From a virus, in IMG/VR virus record IMGVR_UViG_3300020195_000966, positions 1-40,734 of that record: 40,734 nucleotides of DNA. The stretch is one strand, 5' to 3'. Below, in pieces: positions 30,158 to 36,627 of the stretch. The notes under the pieces were generated by a model. That model saw nothing but the letters and a program-made list of their open reading frames with translations, was not told the DNA's origin and did not search any database. Numbering within the stretch: the first letter of the stretch is position 1; each line of letters opens with the position of its first letter. A program made the position numbers and the translations under genes.

Positions 30158-32641
30158 ATGATGACGGCTAACAAGCCGGAGGTCAAGGTAAGCGGAAGGA
30201 CGGTGACTGTAGTCCAGGTCACCGCCGCCGGAGAGAAGGTAGCCCGGAAGTACCGGGTGCCAATCTCTCGCCTTTCGGAAACGCTCGGGCGTATCGCCCG
30301 AGCGGAGCCGAAAGCTGAAGTCAGGGTCAGTTTCCCTGGCGTCAGCCGACGCCAGGTGAAGGAGGTCCTCAGTCTCCTCACGCAGGAGATTCTGGACATC
30401 TATGGCCCGGGGATCGACAGCTGGGGCTGGAAGCCCCTGGTCGAGGTTGCCGGGCTTCGGGTTCGAAAGCTCGTGCTGCCGAAGGTCAGGAAGGACGATG
30501 ACCCCGAGGTCATCCGGCAGCTGGTGATGCGAAAGGTCGCATCACCTCAACCGACCCTCGCCGTCCCAGTGGACGGCGGGGTGCTCCTGGCGTATGCCGA
30601 CCAGGAGGGCTGGCTGACGGCCTATGAGGCCGTCGGTGTGGTCTTCAAGGGGGGCAAGAAGCCCTTCAAGCGGGCGAAGAGCCTGCTCAGTAGGTTTCCC
30701 ATCACCGCCAGGCTGGCGGTGGTGAAGGTCGCCATCCTCGACGACGAGGCCGATATCCTCGACGGATACGGCCTCGTCCGCGAGAGCTGGGTGCGGGCTC
30801 GCATCCAGGAGATGCGGCCTGCCTTGGTCGGGGAGTCCAAGAAGGACTTCCAGATCAAGGAAGCTTTCAAGGCCATGATGGCCAAAGCGAGGCGTAGCGA
30901 GTGGTTCTCCTTCCGGGGCGTGCTCCCGGAAGGGTTCCTGAAATGCCACCTGCGGGTGGTAGAAGACGGCAAGTTCCCGGATCCCTCGGCGGACATCGTC
31001 GTCCACCGCGGGAACATCAAGAACGAGATCGCCAGCAGCGGCGACTCGTTCGTGGGAATGCTGCCGATTGGCAGCCATGGGGCGGCCCGGGTCAATGTGC
31101 AGCTCCTGGCTGCACATCCCTGGCTCTTTCCGGAGAGCGAGGTCGTGGAGTGGGCACACGACCAGCTACGGAAAGTGTACCGGGGGATCATCGGCGGAGA
31201 GCTCGGCGAGACCATCGGGAAGTTGATGGTTGCGGAGCAGGCCCAGGCGGAGGGCCTGGGGGAAGAGTCCATGTACCTGAGGATGAGGTGGACGGCCCTC
31301 CGGCTGTTCGGCCTCGGGTACAGGTTCGAGAACGCCCCCGCCCTGGGCGTTCGGTACGCGGAGGCCATGAGCCGGCCTATCGCGAGACGGAGTGAAGACG
31401 GGAAGGTGCTGAAGCTAGGGGTAGAGATACCCTGTAGCTGGGAGGGACAGCCCGTGTCCTCCTCCTTCGCCAGCCTCCTCGGATTCCCCGAGGATCGGCT
31501 GCCGCAGGGCAACGAAGTCCGGCGTCTGCCGGGCTTCGACTTCGCCGTCATCACTGACGCGAAGTGGCGGGCACTGAATCGCTTCGGGTCGTGGGGTAGC
31601 CACGACGGCGATGACTTCGTGGTGTGGGTATACCGCACCATCGAAGGGCAGCGGAAGGTCATTGGGGTCCGCAACCCCAGCGACCGAGGCGGCTATGCCG
31701 TCTTCGATTACGTGGACGGGGACGTGCGTCCCCTGTCCACCCGGATGGATGAGAGGGGTATCAAGTGCGGGGTGAGCTTCCCTGCACTTGATATCTCCAG
31801 CCGTACCCCGAGCAAGGAGGAGCTCGGGGTGGTGCATGTGGCTCCCACGGCGGAGGTGAAGCACATCAACTTCACCTCCGCCGAGGTGGAGGAGGAGGTC
31901 ACGCACCTCCTCAAGGGCGACAGCCCCGGGGCCTTCGCCAATCTGATCATGGCCCTCAACGTGATGGGGCCACAGGACAGCGGGCAGGATCGCCCCTGCT
32001 CGATGGACGATGGCATCGATGCCATGGTCCAGGGGACCAATCGCGAGCTCATCGCCAAGATCCAAGGATGGATCGAGGCGGTGAGTCGCGGGATCGTCAT
32101 GGAAGACGTCCCGTTCGACACCTACATGGCGGCGAAGTGCCGCTTCCAAGTCCCGTTCGACCTCCAGGAGGAGGGGTACGAACTGGTAGTCCGCGACGGC
32201 CTCGTCACCAGGATCTTCAAGGAGATCGAGAGTCGCCGCAAGGCGATGCTGGTTCTCCTGGAGAACTGGCTCCAGCGGCATCACGAGATGCCGCCCGTGC
32301 TTCGCGAGAAGTACGGTGTCGCGGAAGATGATGAGGCGTACCGCCGCCTCAAGGGCATCGTCGGGAAATTCCGCTTCGCCTGCTACCGGGCGATGCAGGG
32401 TCCCACGGAGTACCGCAAGGAAGCGATGGCGGTGGCGGTGGCGGCGGTGGCGGCGGCGGTTCCCAAGGAGGAGATCGGGCTCCTCGGGTACCTGCTGCAC
32501 AGGTACCCAACCAGCCAGGGGAGGATCTCGGAGGGGATCCTCTACAGTGAGGACCTCGTAGAGGGGTACATCGAGTCTCTGGGGGGTGTCGAGGGCGACA
32601 TCCTCCTGTACCCCGACGACGGCGGGGAAGAGGTGGAGTAG
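30158..32641 (+). CDS. putative divergent two-barrel (QDE-1/YonO-like) RNA polymerase
   Basis: An 827-residue protein, the largest in the small-gene arm. Motifs in order: D202-G-Y-G, like the DG.G before the first barrel of cellular RdRPs and YonO-like enzymes; RGVLPEGFLK with Lys262; IVVHRGNIK with Lys288; RVNVQLLAAHPWL with the Q of the family's 'Q.L..L' stretch; VEIPCSWEG near 422-430, where family members have a (R/K)xPC motif; then FDFAVITDAKW and GSHDGDDFVVW near 480-490, which matches DxDGDxxxVxW except that the first Asp is Ser481. RNPSDRGG follows soon after. The ATG has AGGAGG nine bases upstream. The missing first aspartate and low overall similarity keep this tentative. An unrelated replication protein is the alternative. 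Confidence 0.4.
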   Translation: MMTANKPEVKVSGRTVTVVQVTAAGEKVARKYRVPISRLSETLGRIARAEPKAEVRVSFPGVSRRQVKEVLSLLTQEILDIYGPGIDSWGWKPLVEVAGLRVRKLVLPKVRKDDDPEVIRQLVMRKVASPQPTLAVPVDGGVLLAYADQEGWLTAYEAVGVVFKGGKKPFKRAKSLLSRFPITARLAVVKVAILDDEADILDGYGLVRESWVRARIQEMRPALVGESKKDFQIKEAFKAMMAKARRSEWFSFRGVLPEGFLKCHLRVVEDGKFPDPSADIVVHRGNIKNEIASSGDSFVGMLPIGSHGAARVNVQLLAAHPWLFPESEVVEWAHDQLRKVYRGIIGGELGETIGKLMVAEQAQAEGLGEESMYLRMRWTALRLFGLGYRFENAPALGVRYAEAMSRPIARRSEDGKVLKLGVEIPCSWEGQPVSSSFASLLGFPEDRLPQGNEVRRLPGFDFAVITDAKWRALNRFGSWGSHDGDDFVVWVYRTIEGQRKVIGVRNPSDRGGYAVFDYVDGDVRPLSTRMDERGIKCGVSFPALDISSRTPSKEELGVVHVAPTAEVKHINFTSAEVEEEVTHLLKGDSPGAFANLIMALNVMGPQDSGQDRPCSMDDGIDAMVQGTNRELIAKIQGWIEAVSRGIVMEDVPFDTYMAAKCRFQVPFDLQEEGYELVVRDGLVTRIFKEIESRRKAMLVLLENWLQRHHEMPPVLREKYGVAEDDEAYRRLKGIVGKFRFACYRAMQGPTEYRKEAMAVAVAAVAAAVPKEEIGLLGYLLHRYPTSQGRISEGILYSEDLVEGYIESLGGVEGDILLYPDDGGEEVE

Positions 32642-32658
32642 AGACGCCGTGATAGGGA

Positions 32659-32697
32659 ATGACAAGAGCTGCAGCAACATGCTGCAGCTCTTGTCAT
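32659..32697 (+). terminator. perfect 18-bp stem-loop with GCAGCA/TGCTGC core
   Basis: An uninterrupted 18-bp stem with an ACA triloop, a few bases after the polymerase-like gene's stop. The core GAGCTGCAGCA pairs with TGCTGCAGCTC. Related stems with compensatory changes occur four more times downstream, always between a stop codon and a 51-nt element. Confidence 0.65.
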
Positions 32698-32703
32698 CCT
32701 TGT

Positions 32704-32754
32704 GACCCCGGGCAGGATCGGCCTGCCTCGTCGGCTTCGATGCCGACCGGGGTC
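32704..32754 (+). ncRNA. 51-nt three-way-junction element, copy 1
   Basis: Outer stem GACCCCG/CGGGGTC (7 bp) encloses hairpin GGCAGG-ATCGG-CCTGCC and hairpin GTCGGC-TTCGAT-GCCGAC. TTTCGCTCA follows, as in all copies. The third stem uses a T-A pair where copies 3-5 use C-G, so pairing is maintained. This copy is not followed by a gene at once but by a 390-bp non-coding stretch. Confidence 0.7.
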
Positions 32755-32763
32755 TTTCGCTCA

Positions 32764-33010
32764 ACGCCGGGGGAAGAGGGGATGGGTTCCTTTCTCCCTC
32801 CTCCCCCGACGTGAGTATAGCCCTCCACACGTCTCAGCGTACCTGGGATAGTCTGGGATCCTGGCAAGCTTACCCACACAATCGGCAGACAGGTCATCTC
32901 ATCTCCGAGTTTGGTTTTTCAAGTTGAGGGGGATGGGTATTGTGTTACCTGTCCAGTAGGCTACGTGCGTGAGAGCTCCGGTAGCTTTCACTGTCACGGC
33001 CTGCTCGACT
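32764..33010 (+). other. non-coding stretch with a GAGAGGG-like motif
   Basis: No credible gene. CGCCGGGGGA and a C-rich counterpart near 32802-32811 form a large imperfect hairpin. AAGTTGAGGGGG at 32921-32932 matches the recurring AAGTTGAGAGGG motif and may start a transcript running into the next 51-nt element and gene. Confidence 0.4.
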
Positions 33011-33061
33011 GACCTCGGCAAGGATCGGCCTGCTACGTCGGCTTCGATGCCGGCCGGGGTC
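33011..33061 (+). ncRNA. 51-nt three-way-junction element, copy 2
   Basis: The most diverged copy. Outer stem GACCTCG/CGGGGTC has a T-G wobble, the third stem GTCGGC/GCCGGC has one wobble, and the second hairpin has lost perfect pairing (GCAAGG). TTTCGCTCA is conserved after it. Length is still exactly 51 nt. Confidence 0.6.
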
Positions 33062-33072
33062 TTTCGCTCAGT

Positions 33073-33137
33073 AAGTGGAGAGGGAGCCTGTAAGGTACAG
33101 GTTCCCACAGTGTGTGCAGGGTCGCCACTGCGGCCCT
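33073..33137 (+). promoter_or_regulatory. type I leader: AAGTGGAGAGGG motif plus two hairpins
   Basis: AAGTGGAGAGGGAG (33073-33086) leads directly into hairpin GGGAGCCTGTA-AGG-TACAGGTTCCC (33082-33106, one G-T pair). A second hairpin AGGGTCGC-CACT-GCGGCCCT (33118-33137) follows, then the CCAGGAG ribosome site. If GGG is the transcript start, the mRNA begins with a hairpin. Confidence 0.5.
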
Positions 33138-33153
33138 TGACCAGGAGAATGCC

Positions 33154-33876
33154 ATGTTCATCAGCACCAGCACCAGCACGTCCCCGTCCGCCGCGGCCCT
33201 CCGTGGCATCCATCGCTTGGCCACGGTCCACGCGCACGCGTGGGCCTATGAGTGCTCGGAGGACGAGCTGGTCGAGAACCAGGTCCTCGCCTTCGAGAAG
33301 GCCACGGAGGCCATGGAGGCCTCCGAGCACAGGCCCATCGGCCTGCGCCCGTCCCTCAGCCATGTGACCGGTACGGGGCGGCTGTCGTGGAGCCCCAGCT
33401 GGGACGGGCAGGGGATCCGGCTGGAGGTCAGCCGCCCCGCCGGCGGCGTGGTCTCCGGGCAGGGAGGGTATACCGTGGCGGTCGGGCGCGTCAACTGGGA
33501 CCAGGACGGCAAGCTCGACGTCTCCGTCCTGGTCGACGCCCGCCCGGGCGTAGGAGTCCAGCTCCGACACCTCTCCGTCCTAGAGGAGGCGGTCGCGGCG
33601 GCGATCGGCTCCTACGAGACCCCGATCGAGGCGGAGGGCTGGGCCCTGGAGCGCGTGCGTATGCATGCGGAGGGTAGCTGGTTCGACGACGAGTACTTCG
33701 GCGGCTCCGCCGCCGAGCTCGTCGTCCGCCTGGACGTCGAGTCGGCCGCCCTGGACGCCGCGCGGGCCCTGGCCCTGGCTACCGGCTGCTACCCGAGCCG
33801 GGGGCGGCCGAGCTACCAGGATCCGACGCCCGAGGCGGCCCTCGACGCCGAGCCGGACGCGGCTCTGGTGCCGTGA
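33154..33876 (+). CDS. hypothetical protein, paralogue of the gene at 34886-35656
   Basis: A 240-residue acidic alpha/beta protein starting MFISTSTSTS, with CCAGGAG six bases upstream. Shared with its paralogue: LRG-[IV]-HRLA-x-VH-x-HAWAYECSEDE, EASEHRP-[IV]-GL, PSLSHVTGTGRLSW, RPAGGVVSGQG-x-YTVAVG, EEAVAAAIGSYET-x-IEAE and LDVESAALDAARALALA. Identity is high in the body, while the C-terminal 30 residues differ. No membrane segment and no recognised motif. The N-terminal 'MFIS' and leader are shared with the next gene, as in a module duplication. Function unknown. Confidence 0.7.
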   Translation: MFISTSTSTSPSAAALRGIHRLATVHAHAWAYECSEDELVENQVLAFEKATEAMEASEHRPIGLRPSLSHVTGTGRLSWSPSWDGQGIRLEVSRPAGGVVSGQGGYTVAVGRVNWDQDGKLDVSVLVDARPGVGVQLRHLSVLEEAVAAAIGSYETPIEAEGWALERVRMHAEGSWFDDEYFGGSAAELVVRLDVESAALDAARALALATGCYPSRGRPSYQDPTPEAALDAEPDAALVP

Positions 33877-33884
33877 GGTAGGGG

Positions 33885-33915
33885 CAAGAGTCGCAGCAAC
33901 ATGCTGCGACTCTTG
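33885..33915 (+). terminator. 14-bp perfect stem-loop
   Basis: CAAGAGTCGCAGCA pairs with TGCTGCGACTCTTG around an ACA loop. Compared with the stem at 32659 the inner pairs changed from CTG/CAG to TCG/CGA with pairing kept. Confidence 0.65.
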
Positions 33916-33926
33916 TCCTCTCGTAT

Positions 33927-33977
33927 GACCCCGGGCAGGATCGGCCTGCCATGCCGGCTTCGATGCCGGCCGGGGTC
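33927..33977 (+). ncRNA. 51-nt three-way-junction element, copy 3
   Basis: Fully paired reference copy. P1 GACCCCG/CGGGGTC, P2 GGCAGG/CCTGCC with ATCGG loop, P3 GCCGGC/GCCGGC with TTCGAT loop, and two unpaired bases (AT) between P2 and P3. TTTCGCTCAG follows. Confidence 0.7.
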
Positions 33978-33988
33978 TTTCGCTCAGT

Positions 33989-34053
33989 AAGTGGAGAGGG
34001 AGCCTGTAAGGTACAGGTTCCCACAGTGTGTGCAGGGTCGCAATGGCGGCCCT
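33989..34053 (+). promoter_or_regulatory. type I leader, second copy
   Basis: Nearly identical to the leader at 33073: AAGTGGAGAGGGAG, then GGGAGCCTGTA-AGG-TACAGGTTCCC, then AGGGTCGC-AATG-GCGGCCCT. The loop of the last hairpin differs (AATG against CACT) while its stem is conserved. Followed by the CCAGGAG ribosome site. Confidence 0.5.
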
Positions 34054-34069
34054 TGACCAGGAGAATGCC

Positions 34070-34234
34070 ATGTTCATCAGCCAGACGTCCTCCGAAGTCG
34101 CCCCCGCCCCCGCCCCCAAGTGTGAGCACGACGATACCATGCAGGTCGACGGTCTGGCGGGCGATCCCCTCCGGATCGTGCGGTGCAGCGACTGCGGGAA
34201 GGAGGGGAGCATCTGCACGCTCCTCGAGGAGTGA
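34070..34234 (+). CDS. small putative zinc-binding protein
   Basis: A 54-residue protein: MFISQTSSEVAPAPAPK, then CEHDDTM and, further on, VRCSDCGKEGS. The C-x-H plus CxxC pairs suggest one bound zinc. Start set by CCAGGAG six bases upstream, in the same leader context as the 240-residue gene. Function unknown. Confidence 0.65.
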   Translation: MFISQTSSEVAPAPAPKCEHDDTMQVDGLAGDPLRIVRCSDCGKEGSICTLLEE

Positions 34235-34237
34235 TAG

Positions 34238-34280
34238 GGAGGACAAGAGTCGCAGCATGTTGCTGCGACTCTTGTCCTCT
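34238..34280 (+). terminator. 19-20-bp stem-loop with TGT loop
   Basis: GGACAAGAGTCGCAGCA pairs with its exact complement around TGT, extended by two or three more pairs at the base. It overlaps the region just after the stop of the small zinc protein gene. Confidence 0.65.
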
Positions 34281-34285
34281 CGTAT

Positions 34286-34336
34286 GACCCCGGGCAGGAT
34301 CGGCCTGCCATGCCGGCTTCGATGCCGGCCGGGGTC
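34286..34336 (+). ncRNA. 51-nt three-way-junction element, copy 4
   Basis: Identical in sequence to copy 3 as far as I can read, with TTTCGCTCAG after it, but it is followed by the other (type II) leader. This shows that the 51-nt element and the leader are separate parts. Confidence 0.7.
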
Positions 34337-34347
34337 TTTCGCTCAGA

Positions 34348-34399
34348 AAGTTGAGAGGGCGCGTTGTGCGCCCGGTCGGTTCGAGGTCGCCCAGAGGAG
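34348..34399 (+). promoter_or_regulatory. type II leader: AAGTTGAGAGGG motif plus GGGCGC hairpin
   Basis: AAGTTGAGAGGGCG (34348-34361) leads into GGGCGC-GTTGT-GCGCCC (34357-34373). Then GGTCGGTTCGAGGTCG and a GAGGAG ribosome site seven bases before the next ATG. Confidence 0.5.
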
Positions 34400-34406
34400 T
34401 GTAACG

Positions 34407-34649
34407 ATGGTCAAGACTCTAGTGTATCTGTCAGGCGAAGCCTTCCCCCGTCTCTGTGTCGGTGGTCGGCTCCTGTGGCTTGGGCCGCGGGGCGCGGGAG
34501 AAAACCTCCACGAGCCCGGTGCGGGCTCGGAGTCCTTCTGCGACGAGCTGCCCGACGGTGACTACCAGACCGTCCAGGGCAGCGACCCTTCCCAGTGGTG
34601 TCCCCCCATGCCTGTCGGGCAAAGGATTGTTAGCGTCATGGATCTGTGA
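34407..34649 (+). CDS. 80-residue hypothetical protein, copy A
   Basis: An 80-residue protein: VKTLVYLSGEAFPRLCVGGRLLWLGPRGAGENLHEPG ... SDPSQWCPPMPVGQRIVSVMDL. The gene at 35833 encodes a same-length paralogue, very similar except for residues 44-57, where the acidic variable segment differs. No membrane segment; two or three conserved Cys and Trp. Function unknown. GAGGAG sets the ATG. Confidence 0.7.
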   Translation: MVKTLVYLSGEAFPRLCVGGRLLWLGPRGAGENLHEPGAGSESFCDELPDGDYQTVQGSDPSQWCPPMPVGQRIVSVMDL

Positions 34650-34686
34650 CGCCGACGGCGGGCGCGGCGCTGGTGCCGTGAGGTAG

Positions 34687-34721
34687 GGCAAGAGCCGCAG
34701 CATGTTGCTGCGGCTCTTGCC
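34687..34721 (+). terminator. 16-bp perfect stem-loop with TGT loop
   Basis: GGCAAGAGCCGCAGCA pairs with TGCTGCGGCTCTTGCC. Relative to the stem at 34238, two inner pairs and the basal pair changed on both arms together. Confidence 0.65.
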
Positions 34722-34742
34722 ATCTTGTCAACCATTCCCCGT

Positions 34743-34793
34743 GATCCCGGGCAGGATCGGCCTGCCATGCCGGCTTCGGTGCCGGCCGGGGTC
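34743..34793 (+). ncRNA. 51-nt three-way-junction element, copy 5
   Basis: P1 begins GATCCCG (a T-G wobble with CGGGGTC), P2 and P3 are perfect, and the P3 loop is TTCGGT instead of TTCGAT. TTTCGCTCAG follows. Confidence 0.7.
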
Positions 34794-34804
34794 TTTCGCT
34801 CAGT

Positions 34805-34868
34805 AAGTGGAGAGGGAGCCTGTAAGGTACAGGTTCCCACAGTGTGTAGGGCTGCAAAGGCAGCCCTT
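34805..34868 (+). promoter_or_regulatory. type I leader, third copy with compensatory hairpin changes
   Basis: AAGTGGAGAGGGAG and the GGGAGCCTGTA hairpin match the other type I leaders. The second hairpin reads AGGGCTGC-AAAG-GCAGCCCT: both arms differ from AGGGTCGC/GCGGCCCT, yet all eight pairs are kept. CCAGGAG follows. Confidence 0.55.
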
Positions 34869-34885
34869 GACCAGGAGATGTGACC

Positions 34886-35656
34886 ATGTCCAGCTTCAGC
34901 CGATCCACGCCGTCCCAAGAAGTCCTCCGTGGCGTCCACCGCCTCGCGGTGGTCCACTCCCACGCCTGGGCCTATGAGTGTTCGGAGGACGAGATGGCGG
35001 CGGACTTCGGAGAGTGCTTCCTTCTCGCCATCGAAAGGATGGAAGCCTCCGAACACCGGCCCGTGGGTCTATATCCGTCCCTCAGCCATGTGACCGGTAC
35101 GGGGCGACTGTCGTGGGAAGTCGCCCTGGACGGGCGAGGGATCGAGCTACGGGTCGATCGCCCCGCCGGGGGCGTCGTGTCCGGGCAGGGACGGTATACC
35201 GTGGCGGTCGGCCACGTCGACTGGGACGGCGGCGGCAATCTCACGGTGTCGCTCCTGGTCGACGCCAGGCCGGAAGTCGGCGTGCACCTCCGGCACGTCG
35301 CCGTCATGGAGGAGGCTGTCGCGGCTGCCATCGGCAGCTACGAAACCTCCATCGAAGCCGAGAGGGGGGCACTCGACCGCGTGCGTATGCACGCGGGCGA
35401 CTGGAGGTGTGATCAGTATTTCGGCGGAACCGCGGCGGAGTTGGCCAGCCGACTCGACGTCGAGTCGGCCGCCCTGGACGCCGCGCGGGCCCTGGCCCTG
35501 GCGAGCCCGCCTGGGTACCAAACGGGTCGGAGCTACTTCGATGGTTTCGCAGCTGGCGAGCCGGTCGCCGTGGGCGTCGCCGGCTGGGAGCCGGACACAT
35601 CGACTCTGCCGTGGCCGTCTGTCGAGCGGGAGCCGGACCCCTCGATTGTGCCGTGA
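34886..35656 (+). CDS. hypothetical protein, paralogue of the gene at 33154-33876
   Basis: A 256-residue protein starting MSSFSRSTPSQEVLRGVHRLAVVHSHAWAYECSEDE; CCAGGAG lies eight bases before the ATG (a GTG six bases earlier is possible). The body is closely similar to the 240-residue paralogue, with conserved HAWAYECSEDE, PSLSHVTGTGRLSW, RPAGGVVSGQG and LDVESAALDAARALALA. The C-terminal tail is longer and different (GEPVAVGVAGWEPD, EREPDPSIVP). Two diverged copies, each followed by an 80-residue protein gene, indicate duplication of a multi-gene segment. Function unknown. Confidence 0.7.
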   Translation: MSSFSRSTPSQEVLRGVHRLAVVHSHAWAYECSEDEMAADFGECFLLAIERMEASEHRPVGLYPSLSHVTGTGRLSWEVALDGRGIELRVDRPAGGVVSGQGRYTVAVGHVDWDGGGNLTVSLLVDARPEVGVHLRHVAVMEEAVAAAIGSYETSIEAERGALDRVRMHAGDWRCDQYFGGTAAELASRLDVESAALDAARALALASPPGYQTGRSYFDGFAAGEPVAVGVAGWEPDTSTLPWPSVEREPDPSIVP

Positions 35657-35657
35657 T

Positions 35658-35705
35658 GGGGATGACAAGAGCCGCAGCATGTTGCTGCGGCTCTTGTCAT
35701 TCCCC
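35658..35705 (+). terminator. very long stem-loop (about 22 bp, one bulge)
   Basis: ATGACAAGAGCCGCAGCA pairs perfectly with its complement around TGT, and four outer G-C pairs extend it past one bulged T. This is the longest of the five related stems. Confidence 0.65.
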
Positions 35706-35707
35706 GT

Positions 35708-35758
35708 GACCCCGGGCAGGATCGGCCTGCCTTGTCGGCTTCGATGCCGACCGGGGTC
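35708..35758 (+). ncRNA. 51-nt three-way-junction element, copy 6
   Basis: P1 and P2 as in the reference copy. P3 is GTCGGC/GCCGAC, a T-A pair in place of C-G, shared with copy 1. Followed by TTTCGCTCAG and the type II leader. Confidence 0.7.
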
Positions 35759-35769
35759 TTTCGCTCAGA

Positions 35770-35826
35770 AAGTTGAGAGGGCGCGTTGTGCGCCCGGTCG
35801 GTTCGAGGTCGCCCATTTCGGAGTGT
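35770..35826 (+). promoter_or_regulatory. type II leader, second copy
   Basis: AAGTTGAGAGGGCG followed by GGGCGC-GTTGT-GCGCCC, identical to the leader of the first 80-residue gene through the GGTCGCCC segment, then diverging near the ribosome site (CGGAG). Confidence 0.5.
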
Positions 35827-35832
35827 CAAGGC

Positions 35833-36075
35833 ATGAAGACTCTGGTGTATCTGTCGGGGGAAGGGTTCCCGCGGCTCTGTACCGGCGGGCGGCTCCTGTG
35901 GCTCGGGCCGCGGGGTGCAGGCGAAAACCTCCACGAGCCCGGTGCGGTCTCGGAGTCCTGCTGGGACGAGACGGAGGAGCCCGGGGTCTACGTGGACGTG
36001 GAGGTCAGCGACCCTTCCCAGTGGTGTCCCCCCGTGCCGAAGGGAGTCAGGATCGTCAGCGTCATGGATCTGTGA
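35833..36075 (+). CDS. 80-residue hypothetical protein, copy B
   Basis: Paralogue of the gene at 34407, same length, starting MKTLVYLSGEGFPRLCTGGRLLWLGPRG and ending KGVRIVSVMDL. The segment CWDETEEPGVYVDVEV replaces FCDELPDGDYQTVQG of copy A. It is preceded by the same type II leader. Kept as two copies with a variable centre, it could be under diversifying selection. Function unknown. Confidence 0.7.
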   Translation: MKTLVYLSGEGFPRLCTGGRLLWLGPRGAGENLHEPGAVSESCWDETEEPGVYVDVEVSDPSQWCPPVPKGVRIVSVMDL

Positions 36076-36142
36076 CGCCGACGCGGTAAGCGCTGATGCC
36101 GCCACCTGGGGCCGCGTCCGTGCCGTGACAGGAGCCGAGAGA

Positions 36143-36176
36143 AAGTTGAGAGGGAGACCAATGTGGTCTCCCTCTC
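36143..36176 (+). promoter_or_regulatory. AAGTTGAGAGGG motif with 13-bp stem-loop
   Basis: AAGTTGAGAGGGAG (36143-36156) runs into GAGAGGGAGACCA-ATG-TGGTCTCCCTCTC (36148-36176), a perfect stem. No 51-nt element is present here. The next gene's AGGAG follows 14 bases later. Confidence 0.5.
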
Positions 36177-36206
36177 TCGTGTCCATGTGCCGAACAGGAG
36201 CAAGTC

Positions 36207-36602
36207 ATGCAGACTTCAACCGCAGCCACCACCGCCGCCCCCAAGTGGTGGGCACTCGACAACCTGACAGAGGGGATCAGCTACATCCCTCTGTCCCCGG
36301 AGGCACCAGACCTCTGGTGCACCCACGATACGGGTAGCAGCCGGCGGTGCTATCGGGTCTGCGGCATGTACGTCGTACATGCCCCCGATGGCGGGATGTA
36401 CACCAGGCCGTGCCTGGTGCGGGAGGACCTCGTCCGGCGGGGTGCCGACCCCCTCAAGGCGGTGTTCCCCGCATGGAGCAGCGCCCCATGCTGGACCGTG
36501 CGGAGGTCCGCCAAAGAGGACGCACCCGTCAAGGTGCCTCGCCGGGCACACCTCGACGGGTACTGGTTCGCGGTCGGCAACCCTACCGACCGCGTGAAGT
36601 AG
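36207..36602 (+). CDS. hypothetical protein
   Basis: A 131-residue protein with a Thr/Ala-rich start, then WWALDNLTEGISYIPLSPEAPDLWC and YVVHAPDGGMYTRPCLVREDLVRRGADPL, and a Trp-rich centre. Probably one small globular domain. AGGAG seven bases before the ATG. No family recognised. Confidence 0.65.
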   Translation: MQTSTAATTAAPKWWALDNLTEGISYIPLSPEAPDLWCTHDTGSSRRCYRVCGMYVVHAPDGGMYTRPCLVREDLVRRGADPLKAVFPAWSSAPCWTVRRSAKEDAPVKVPRRAHLDGYWFAVGNPTDRVK

Positions 36603-36627
36603 TCACCTTCGCCCGGAGGAGATGCAA

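Noticed and set aside
31415-32830. Minus-strand 471-codon frame
   Set aside because: Shadow of the polymerase-like gene and of the stem-loop; no start context, and all surrounding genes run the other way.
32704-35758. CRISPR array
   Set aside because: The 51-nt units are separated by 256-914 bp holding genes and leaders, not by short uniform spacers.
32704-35758. tRNA or tRNA-like genes (cloverleaf-like fold, GC-rich stems)
   Set aside because: Only 51 nt, two hairpins instead of three or four arms, no TTC-rich T-arm or acceptor end, and no plausible anticodon loop of seven bases.
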